Origin: Clostridiales bacterium
GTDB lineage: Bacteria > Bacillota > Clostridia > Oscillospirales > Acutalibacteraceae
Direction of reading: 5' to 3'
Length of the DNA stretch: 13,226 nucleotides
Assembly: GCA_019421725.1 (NCBI GenBank)
Contig: JAHZES010000002.1
Coordinates: forward strand, 1 to 13,226
Under the pieces are notes generated by a model. The model was not told where the DNA came from and did not search any database. It saw nothing but the letters and a program-made list of their open reading frames with translations. Each line of letters begins with the position of its first letter. Within the stretch, counting starts at the first letter, position 1. A program made the position numbers and the translations under genes. Shown here piece by piece: positions 1 through 5,306 of this stretch.

Positions 1-271
1 TCACGGCGCCGACATCGCCGCGCACCATGATGCTCACCAAGCCGGAACCGATTTTTTCGGAACCGACGAGCGTAACGTTTGCGGCCTTTGCCATCGCATC
101 GGCAGCCTCGATTGCGGCGACCAGGCCGCGGGTTTCTACCATTCCTAATGCTTCCATCATGTGAATACTCTCCTTTACGGTATTTTCATTTACGGGAGCT
201 GCAGCCTTTGGCGCAGCCGGTTTTTTGGGAGCAGCCGCGCGGGACGCAGCCGGTTTTCTTGCTTCTGCCAT
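1..271 (-). CDS. BMC-H shell protein with 37-residue N-terminal extension, two likely starts (3' end outside window)
   Basis: Shell protein of the PduA/PduJ type, which forms hexameric facet tiles of a microcompartment. The first 90 residues are visible. Residues 1-37, from ATG at 271, are Ala/Pro/Lys-rich (for example PKKPAAPKAAAP) and end NENTVKESIH. The BMC fold then starts MMEALGMVETRGLVAAIEAA and continues through the pore motif KIGSG. I chose 271 because AAGGAGG lies 8 bases upstream and the frame is open throughout. A second start at 160 has AAAGGAG 9 bases upstream and would give an ordinary short BMC-H, so both forms are probably made. The gene follows the preceding shell gene by 24 bases. 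The visible core differs by one residue (Thr for Ala) from the protein at 657-932. The function of the extension is unknown; contact with cargo is an inference from PduB. Shell identity is very secure, and the long start is likely. Confidence 0.88.
   Translation of the reverse strand, partial: MAEARKPAASRAAAPKKPAAPKAAAPVNENTVKESIHMMEALGMVETRGLVAAIEAADAMAKAANVTLVGSEKIGSGLVSIMVRGDVGAV
170..176 (-). promoter_or_regulatory. Internal ribosome binding site for the short shell-protein form
   Basis: The minus strand reads AAAGGAG, 9 bases before the paired ATGATG at 160-155. It falls inside the coding sequence of the extension (codons Val32-Lys33-Glu34). Sequence and spacing are those of a normal gene start, so a second initiation giving the unextended BMC-H protein is likely. 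Confidence 0.7.
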
Positions 272-279
272 TGCAGACG

Positions 280-286
280 CCTCCTT
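280..286 (-). promoter_or_regulatory. Strong ribosome binding site for the long shell-protein form
   Basis: The minus strand reads AAGGAGG with an 8-base spacer to the ATG at 271-269. This is among the best Shine-Dalgarno matches in the window and is the main evidence that the 37-residue extension is translated. It lies in the 24-base gap after the TAA of the upstream shell gene. Confidence 0.8.
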
Positions 287-295
287 GTGGGACTC

Positions 296-610
296 TTATT
301 TGGGATCCAGATCGTCCGTATAAAGGAATTTGGCTATTTCGGGGTGCGGGCGGGGAATCACCTCGCACAGCTTTACGACCCCGACCTCTGCCGCAGCTTT
401 TTTGCCTGCCTCGGCGGCGGCTTCCACTGCGGAAACCGTTCCGTCGACAACAACCGTGACGAGCCGGCCGCCCAGCCGGCGTTCCACATGGATCAGCCGC
501 ACGTCCGCCGCCTTGAGCATTGCGTCAAGTCCGGTGACCGCCGCGGTAAACGCCTGAACCTCCAGCAGGGCGATTGCCTTGTTCGGCAAGTTCTGTTCAT
601 TCTGCATCAT
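296..610 (-). CDS. BMC-H shell protein, basic pore variant
   Basis: A 104-residue single BMC-domain protein, expected to form hexameric shell tiles. A short polar N-terminus (MMQNEQNLPN) precedes the BMC fold, which starts KAIALLEVQAF and ends with the family's VIPRPHPEIAKFL segment at about residues 84-96. The loop lining the central pore reads RRLGGRL (residues 44-50) rather than the KIGSGL of PduA-type tiles, making it more basic; this may change which metabolites pass. The ATG at 610 is followed by a second ATG. The ribosome site is weak (AAAGG about 12 bases upstream). It lies between two PduA-like tiles, 46 bases after one and 24 bases before the other. It is clearly a shell protein, but I cannot assign it to a named Pdu paralogue. 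Confidence 0.93.
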   Translation of the reverse strand: MMQNEQNLPNKAIALLEVQAFTAAVTGLDAMLKAADVRLIHVERRLGGRLVTVVVDGTVSAVEAAAEAGKKAAAEVGVVKLCEVIPRPHPEIAKFLYTDDLDPK

Positions 611-656
611 AAGCTACCGTGCCTTTCGGGCAATTTTGCGTGGAAATCGGTACGGA

Positions 657-932
657 TTATTTCGCAGAGGGGAGCAGCTTTTCCACATCATTGTGCGGGC
701 GCGGGATGACATGAGTAGCGACAACCTCGCCCAGACGACCGGCAGCAGCGCCGCCTGCTTCTACGGCGGCCTTCACGGCGCCGACATCGCCGCGCACCAT
801 GATGCTCACCAAGCCGGAACCGATTTTCTCAGAGCCGACCAAAGCGACGTTTGCAGCCTTTGCCATTGCATCGGCGGCCTCGATTGCGGCGACCAGGCCG
901 CGGGTTTCTACCATTCCAAGAGCTTCCATCAT
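657..932 (-). CDS. pduA: PduA/PduJ-type BMC-H shell protein
   Basis: A 91-residue canonical hexameric shell tile. It shows MMEALGMVETRGLVAAIEAADAM at the N-terminus (read in two pieces: MMEALGMVET, RGLVAAIEAADAM), the hexamer-edge lysine region AKAANV, the pore loop KIGSG at residues 36-40, and VIPRPHNDVEKLLP near the end. In Salmonella the equivalent pore admits 1,2-propanediol. PduA and PduJ are too alike to separate here, so the symbol is a class label. The start at 932 has AAGGAG 10 bases upstream; an upstream in-frame TTG at 941 is ignored because it leaves almost no spacing from that site. It shares about 91% of bases with the first 160 bases of the window. Confidence 0.95.
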   Translation of the reverse strand: MMEALGMVETRGLVAAIEAADAMAKAANVALVGSEKIGSGLVSIMVRGDVGAVKAAVEAGGAAAGRLGEVVATHVIPRPHNDVEKLLPSAK

Positions 933-981
933 AACAATCAATCTCCTTAAAAAAATCTGTAAAATTATTTTTCACTGACCG

Positions 982-994
982 CCGGAGCTTCCGG
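982..994 (-). other. Small hairpin between shell genes
   Basis: A perfect 5-bp stem (CCGGA / TCCGG) with an AGC loop lies 8 bases after the stop of the upstream shell gene in a 70-base gap. It has no U-tract directly after it, so it is not a convincing terminator. It may mark an mRNA processing or stability point. The rest of the gap is A/T-rich and holds only the next ribosome site. Confidence 0.35.
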
Positions 995-1002
995 AAATCA
1001 GC

Positions 1003-1350
1003 TTAGATCGGACTGGCGTTTTCTCTGGGACCCGAAATTTTATCGTGCCCCAGCGCGTTGAGCTTTGCGAGCTTTTTCGTGTCCTCCTCCTGACGCGTGA
1101 TTATGTAGGAGGTAATGTACATTTCTCGCGCCTTTGCGGCCTCGATGCCGGCCTGCATGGCGCTTTCCACTTCGGCGACCTCGCCTTCCATTTTTACCAC
1201 CAGCACAATCGGAACCTCGCACTGTTCCGCATTGGCGGGTTTGTTGCGGTCCAACGCCACAATGGTAACGTTGCCTGCTTTGGCGGCAGCGTCTGCCACA
1301 ACAACCGAGGTAGTAAAGCCGAACACTTCAATCATTCCAAGCGCTGCCAT
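1003..1350 (-). CDS. BMC-H shell protein with enlarged pore-side loop and C-terminal tail
   Basis: A 115-residue single BMC-domain protein. The fold begins MAALGMIEVFGFTTSVVVAD and continues AAAKAGNVTIVALD. Where PduA-type tiles have a short Lys-Ile-Gly-Ser-Gly pore loop, this has a longer stretch, NKPANAEQCEVP (residues 36-47), with a cysteine at position 44. After the BMC core there is a tail of about 20 residues (NALGHDKISGPRENASPI) not found on minimal tiles. Start ATG 1350 is preceded by AAGGGATGG. It is the first shell gene of the operon, after the zinc dehydrogenase and a 73-base gap with a hairpin and repeats. The class looks like the non-PduA hexamers of clostridial sugar or diol microcompartments; no exact name is assigned. 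Confidence 0.92.
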   Translation of the reverse strand: MAALGMIEVFGFTTSVVVADAAAKAGNVTIVALDRNKPANAEQCEVPIVLVVKMEGEVAEVESAMQAGIEAAKAREMYITSYIITRQEEDTKKLAKLNALGHDKISGPRENASPI

Positions 1351-1378
1351 GGGACCATCCCTTCACGGTTTCGTTAGT

Positions 1379-1421
1379 AAATTGCGAAAAGGCTCTGCCC
1401 AAATTGCGAAAAGGCTCTGCC
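1379..1421 (-). repeat. Two-copy 22-base tandem direct repeat
   Basis: The 22 bases at 1379-1400 are repeated from 1401; identity runs for 21 bases (1401-1421) and breaks at 1422. On the transcribed strand each copy carries GCCTTTTCGCAATTT. The repeat lies in the gap between the zinc dehydrogenase and the first shell gene and supplies two alternative 3' arms for the hairpin that covers the dehydrogenase stop codon. Confidence 0.85.
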
Positions 1422-1435
1422 TTTTAGCAATTGGG
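1398..1435 (-). other. Long hairpin over the alcohol dehydrogenase stop codon
   Basis: In the transcript the 5' arm CCCAATTGC-T-AAAAGGC pairs with GCCTTTT-C-GCAATT-T-GGG around an AGA loop. That is 16 base pairs, with one T/C mismatch and one bulged T. The TAA of the dehydrogenase lies inside the 5' arm. The U-run is within the stem rather than after it, and same-strand genes follow closely, so I read it as an intercistronic stability, processing or partial attenuation element rather than an end-of-operon terminator. Confidence 0.6.
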
Positions 1436-2656
1436 GACGTAGCAGACCTTGATGCCCTTCTGCGCAATGTTAACCTCCATGGCCTCATTGAGCTTATCAA
1501 GTGGGAAGGAGTGGGTGATCAGCTTCTTGATCGGGATATTCATTTCACGGCACTGCTTCAGGAACGCAATCGTGGTGAGGTAGTCCTGAGCGGTGTAGTC
1601 CCAGGAGCCGACCAGATTGATCTCCTTGTTGCAAAGCGCCAGGTGCGGGTTGATAGTGCAGTCGCCGTTGTTGGTGAAAAAGCCCATCTCGCACAGCCCG
1701 CCGCCACGGCGAATGTAGCTGTAAACGTCGGCAGCGGCCGCCGGTACGCCGGTGCACTGGTAAGCAAAATCGGCTCCCATTCCGTCGGTAACGGATTTGA
1801 CGATCGCGATCCGCTTTTCCAACGTATCTGCGCTGGGATCCTTAAAGTTGATGATCGTCTTGCAGCCGATCTCCTTGGCAAGCGCCAGACGGGATTCGGA
1901 GCCGTCGACCGCAATGATGTGGTTGATACCCGCAGCACGCAGCACACAGAGCATCATCAAACCGACCGGTCCGCAGCCCTGCAGCAGGACCTTGCTGTTG
2001 AACTTGAGCAGCCCGGTGGACTGACCGCGGAGCAACGCGTGAACGCAAACGGTGGCAAGCTCAAGCAGCATTCTTTCCTGAACATCCAGCCCGTTGACGT
2101 TAAAATATGTTGCGCCGGTACCGTGGATCAGCAGGTAATCGGAGAACCATCCGTTGAGGTGGTATTCGCTGCTGTCGGGGATCAGGCCGAAGATGCCCTG
2201 CTTGTCGCAGAGATTGGTGTTGCCCGGGTGATTGCGGCAGATGCCGCATTCGCCGCACTTTGTTACCGATGTAACGATTTTGTCGCCGACCTTCAGCGGT
2301 TTTCCGGCGGTGTCGCATTTGATGTTTTTACCGATCGCAACAACCTCTCCGGTTCCCTCATGGCCGAGCACGATCGGAATATATCCGAACGGGTCGCCCT
2401 TCCATTCGTGAACGTCGGTACCGCAGACGCCGCAGCCTTCTACGCGGACGAGGATCTCGTCGTCGCCGACGGGCGGGATCGGGTATTCCTTGACCTCGAT
2501 CTTGCGAACGTCGGTCAGCATTGCGACATGAGCCGTCTTCGGGATCTCCGTTGACGCCGCTGCCGCTGCCGGAGCAGAGGCCGAAGCGCCCTTCTCGGTC
2601 ATCTGATCGAGAATCTGGCGGACTACGCTTTCAATCTGACTTGCATTGAATTCCAT
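1424..2656 (-). CDS. Zinc-dependent MDR alcohol dehydrogenase with N-terminal BMC targeting peptide
   Basis: A 410-residue medium-chain dehydrogenase, best seen as an aldehyde reductase/alcohol dehydrogenase in the propanediol pathway. Residues 1-19 (MEFNASQIESVVRQILDQM) form an amphipathic encapsulation-type helix, joined by an Ala/Ser/Pro linker to the catalytic domain from about residue 40. Catalytic zinc residues are visible: Cys78 in GCGVCGTD and His99-Glu100 in GHE. The structural zinc cysteines are 134, 137, 140 and 150, with the last gap longer than usual. The Rossmann motif GCGPVG is at 227-232, and Asp251 at the end of the next strand predicts NAD rather than NADP. The start at 2656 places Met directly before the targeting helix; the reading frame extends upstream to ATG 2719, but through a hairpin and without a good ribosome site. 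Pdu operons normally carry iron-type PduQ here. Likely substrates are lactaldehyde or propanal (inferred). Confidence 0.88.
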   Translation of the reverse strand: MEFNASQIESVVRQILDQMTEKGASASAPAAAAASTEIPKTAHVAMLTDVRKIEVKEYPIPPVGDDEILVRVEGCGVCGTDVHEWKGDPFGYIPIVLGHEGTGEVVAIGKNIKCDTAGKPLKVGDKIVTSVTKCGECGICRNHPGNTNLCDKQGIFGLIPDSSEYHLNGWFSDYLLIHGTGATYFNVNGLDVQERMLLELATVCVHALLRGQSTGLLKFNSKVLLQGCGPVGLMMLCVLRAAGINHIIAVDGSESRLALAKEIGCKTIINFKDPSADTLEKRIAIVKSVTDGMGADFAYQCTGVPAAAADVYSYIRRGGGLCEMGFFTNNGDCTINPHLALCNKEINLVGSWDYTAQDYLTTIAFLKQCREMNIPIKKLITHSFPLDKLNEAMEVNIAQKGIKVCYVPNC

Positions 2657-2769
2657 GATTATGACCATCCCTTTCGTAAGGTCTTCCATCTTTTGAGGGG
2701 CAGGGCCCTTCAAAAGCATAACCCCAAGTGAAAATTAAATCAATCCCCCGGCAAAACAGGGGTTGCTTC
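2657..2769 (-). other. 113-base intercistronic leader with hairpins
   Basis: This is the longest gap in the window. A hairpin at 2690-2716 pairs CTTTTGAAGGG with CCCCTCAAAAG around CCCTG: 10 base pairs with one A/C mismatch. Upstream, C-rich and G-rich runs at 2763-2759, 2749-2745 and about 2726-2723 could pair in alternative ways. No U-tract follows the main hairpin. It may separate expression of pduP from the dehydrogenase. I see no convincing promoter. Confidence 0.45.
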
Positions 2770-4227
2770 TTAAATAATGCGGAAGCCGTCCGAAAGCACA
2801 CAGCGGCGCTTACGGGTAAAGCTGCGGGCAGAGGTCAGCCCTTCGCCGGTGGGTCCGGCGATGGTAAAGGTGGTGTGCCCCTCGCCGCCGAAACCGATTC
2901 CCGCGTAGGACGGTGCGTTTTTAACGAAAATGGTCGTTTCGACCGCCTTGGCAAACCGGGAAAGATGATCCACATTTTTTGAGTGCATATGCGCCGTATG
3001 ACGGTTGCCGTGTTCGGCCTGAACCGCCAGGTCGATCGCTTCCTCAATATCGGCCACGCGGACGATCGGCAGAATCGGCATCATCAGCTCTGTCTGAACG
3101 AACGGATGACCGAACGAGGTTTCGCAGATCAGGCAGCGAACCTCGGGGCCAACCTCCAGGCCGATCATTTTTGCAAGAACAGCGGCGTCGCGGCCGACGC
3201 ACTTGCGGTTGATGATCTTCTTGACGGCGCCGGTTTTGGGATCTGTTTTTTCTACCAGAACCGTTTTGACCAGCGCGTCCACCTGCTGCGGATTCAGCAT
3301 GTATGCGCCATCCTGAAGCATGTAATGAACCAGCTCGTCGGCAATATTGGAAAACGCAAAAACCTCTTTTTCCGCAATGCAGGGAAGGTTGTTGTCAAAG
3401 GTGCAGCCGTCAATAATGTCCTTTGCCGCCTTGCGGATGTCGGCGGTATCGTCCACGATGACCGGCGGATTTCCCGCTCCCGCGCCGATCGCTTTTTTCC
3501 CGCTGGAGAGCACCGCGCGCACAACGCCGGGGCCTCCTGTGCAGACGAGCATCCGAATGGCAGGGTCTTTTTCCATCACTGCCGCAGAGTCCATCGTCGG
3601 CTTGACCACGGAAGCAACCAGCACCTCGGGGCCGCCCGCCGCAAGGCAGGCTCTGTTAACGAGGTCGACCGCGTAATTGGAGGTCGCAATCGCTCCCGGA
3701 TGCGGATTGAATACTACGCCGTTGCCCGCCGCGATCATGCCGATCGAATTGCAGATGACCGTTTCGCTCGGGTTGGTGCTCGGCGTAATGGCGCCCACCA
3801 CGCCGAACGGAGCCATTTCAACAAGCGTCAGGCCGTCGTCGCCGGTCTTTGCCTCGGTGACAATATCCTCGGTACCCGGGGTTTTGTCCGCCACCAGAAT
3901 ATGTTTGAGCTTTTTGTGGTCGGCGCGCCCCATCCCGGTCTCGGCAACGCCAAGCTTGCCCATGATCTCTGCCTCCGCGCGGCAGAGCTTGCGGATCTCT
4001 TCGATCATTTTTTCGCGCTCGGCGACCGTCATACCGCGAATCGCTTTGTAGCCTTCGTTGGCAGCCGCGATCGCATCGTGCATATCCTCATAAATGCCGA
4101 TCAGCTTTCTGCCGTGATACTGCGTGGAATCCCAGTCGGCCTTTGCCGCCTGCTCCAAGCCGCCCATTCCGCTGAGCACCTGCTTAACGATCTGGCCGAT
4201 CTGTTCTTCGGAAATTTCGTATCCCAT
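2770..4227 (-). CDS. pduP: CoA-acylating propionaldehyde dehydrogenase PduP
   Basis: A 485-residue aldehyde dehydrogenase-superfamily enzyme that oxidises propionaldehyde to propionyl-CoA with NAD+ and CoA. Residues 1-21 (MGYEISEEQIGQIVKQVLSG and Met21) are a textbook N-terminal encapsulation helix; in Salmonella the matching peptide of PduP directs it into the microcompartment. Cofactor-binding segments include FGVVGAITPSTNP at 141-153 and CTGGPGVV near 229. The catalytic cysteine is Cys283 in DNNLPCIAEKE. The C-terminus is full (RSFTRKRRCVLSDG). Start ATG 4227 is preceded by AAAGGGATG; the helix beginning at Met1 supports it. It follows pduO by 29 bases and precedes the zinc dehydrogenase. 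It is typical in length and order for pdu loci. Confidence 0.96.
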   Translation of the reverse strand: MGYEISEEQIGQIVKQVLSGMGGLEQAAKADWDSTQYHGRKLIGIYEDMHDAIAAANEGYKAIRGMTVAEREKMIEEIRKLCRAEAEIMGKLGVAETGMGRADHKKLKHILVADKTPGTEDIVTEAKTGDDGLTLVEMAPFGVVGAITPSTNPSETVICNSIGMIAAGNGVVFNPHPGAIATSNYAVDLVNRACLAAGGPEVLVASVVKPTMDSAAVMEKDPAIRMLVCTGGPGVVRAVLSSGKKAIGAGAGNPPVIVDDTADIRKAAKDIIDGCTFDNNLPCIAEKEVFAFSNIADELVHYMLQDGAYMLNPQQVDALVKTVLVEKTDPKTGAVKKIINRKCVGRDAAVLAKMIGLEVGPEVRCLICETSFGHPFVQTELMMPILPIVRVADIEEAIDLAVQAEHGNRHTAHMHSKNVDHLSRFAKAVETTIFVKNAPSYAGIGFGGEGHTTFTIAGPTGEGLTSARSFTRKRRCVLSDGFRII

Positions 4228-4256
4228 GCATGAATCATCCCTTTCTTTGTTTTGCT

Positions 4257-5207
4257 TTAAGAATCAAACATCTGTTTTGCAACCTGTGCACCGTAGTCCG
4301 CAAGGTCGGTGTCCTGCTGCGCAGTGCCGCCGCTTACGCCAAGCCCGCCGATCACCCGGCCGCTCTGCATAATGGGGACTCCGCCGCCAAAAACGACCAT
4401 GCGGCAATTGGTGTGCTGTATTCCATCCAGCGCGGCGCCCGGCTGTGCCATGCGCCCCAGCTGTTCGGTTGTCATTTTTACCGCGACGGCCGTATAGGCT
4501 TTGTCCTGCGAAAGCTGAATGCTCACCAGAAACGCGTCGTCGTCGCGCATCAGCGCGATCAGGTTCCCGCCTTCATCCACAACGGAAACCACCGCCCGCA
4601 GACCGGTTTCGCGGCCATGCTGCAAAACCTGCTCGCAAAGCTCCGTGGCGGAGCGAAGGTCAAGCCTTCTCCCTGCGCGTGCTTCGGCTTTTTCCTGTGT
4701 CCGCGGCGTCAAGGCAGGATCACCGCCCAAATCGGCCAATCGTGCCAGCGCGTAGATCAGATCGGAAAGGCGGTTGAGCCATTTCAGAGCCGCCGCCGAA
4801 ACCTGGCCCGTTACGGAATAGGCGACCGCCCGGCGTTCCGCACGGCGGGCAATGGTTCGCGCCTGATCCAGCGCGGCGCCGCCCGGCGTTTTGCCCGGCA
4901 GAACAAAACCCGAAAACTCCGGCGTTTCCTTCTGGATGGAGTCGATCACCTTTTCCAGATTGGCTGTCTCTTCCTCGCTGGCAAACGGCTTTCCTCCTGC
5001 CAGCTCGCCGCAAAGCCGAATCAGATCGTTCTGCAGTGGTTCTATCAGCGGCGCAGTCTTCGGCGCCGCGCATTTTGCGGCCCCCAGCGCGCTGCCAAGC
5101 TCGTCAAGCGTTCCAAGCAGCTCAAAAACGGGGCTGTCCTTAGGAATATTCCGCCGGTTCATCGTGCTGGCGCGGCCTCCGTCGCCTGTTTTTGTATAAA
5201 GCTTCAT
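4257..5207 (-). CDS. pduO: PduO: ATP:cob(I)alamin adenosyltransferase fused to GlcG/HbpS-like domain
   Basis: A 316-residue two-domain protein that converts cob(I)alamin to adenosylcobalamin, the cofactor of PduCDE. The N-terminal adenosyltransferase domain (about 1-165) shows YTKTGDGG at 4-11, GTLDEL with Asp35, the RRAERR helix at 121-126 and LNRLSDLIYALARLA at 144-158. The C-terminal domain (about 183-316) is the GlcG/HbpS type (formerly DUF336) with FGGGVPI and GGLGVSGG; in known PduO proteins this part binds haem or corrinoid. The start at 5207 has AAAGGAGG upstream; the frame runs 26 codons further to 5285, but that stretch is not PduO-like. The 99-base gap after pduG holds a weak hairpin (5257-5272) and no small gene, so pduH is absent from its usual place. 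Confidence 0.94.
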   Translation of the reverse strand: MKLYTKTGDGGRASTMNRRNIPKDSPVFELLGTLDELGSALGAAKCAAPKTAPLIEPLQNDLIRLCGELAGGKPFASEEETANLEKVIDSIQKETPEFSGFVLPGKTPGGAALDQARTIARRAERRAVAYSVTGQVSAAALKWLNRLSDLIYALARLADLGGDPALTPRTQEKAEARAGRRLDLRSATELCEQVLQHGRETGLRAVVSVVDEGGNLIALMRDDDAFLVSIQLSQDKAYTAVAVKMTTEQLGRMAQPGAALDGIQHTNCRMVVFGGGVPIMQSGRVIGGLGVSGGTAQQDTDLADYGAQVAKQMFDS

Positions 5208-5306
5208 ACGTCTCCGCCTCCTTTCTGCAATATTGTAAGCCGAATTCTGCGAAGCGCCCTGTTTTACAAGGGTCAGCTCCCGCAAAGTACGGAATGTCGT
5301 TTGGTT

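Noticed and set aside
186..368. 60-residue Cys-containing small protein on the minus strand
   Set aside because: It overlaps the end of one shell gene and the start of the next in another frame. The frame of the extended shell protein has the ribosome sites and homology.
1379..1421. CRISPR-like repeat
   Set aside because: There are only two copies directly abutting with no spacer, so it is a simple tandem duplication.
1409..1425. Rho-independent terminator (AAAAGGC / GCCTTTT stem)
   Set aside because: The stem is only 7 bp with three G-C pairs, the T-run is inside the stem, and same-strand shell genes follow closely. It is part of a larger hairpin instead.
1115..2554. 479-residue open frame on the plus strand
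   Set aside because: It runs opposite the zinc dehydrogenase and first shell gene, has no family motifs and no ribosome binding site of note.
2657..2719. Longer dehydrogenase starting at ATG 2719
   Set aside because: The extra 21 codons cross a hairpin and have no good ribosome site. Start at 2656 places Met1 directly at the targeting helix.
5208..5285. Longer PduO starting at 5285
   Set aside because: The family begins at the MKLYTKTGDGG start, which has a strong AAAGGAGG upstream; the added 26 residues are unlike PduO.
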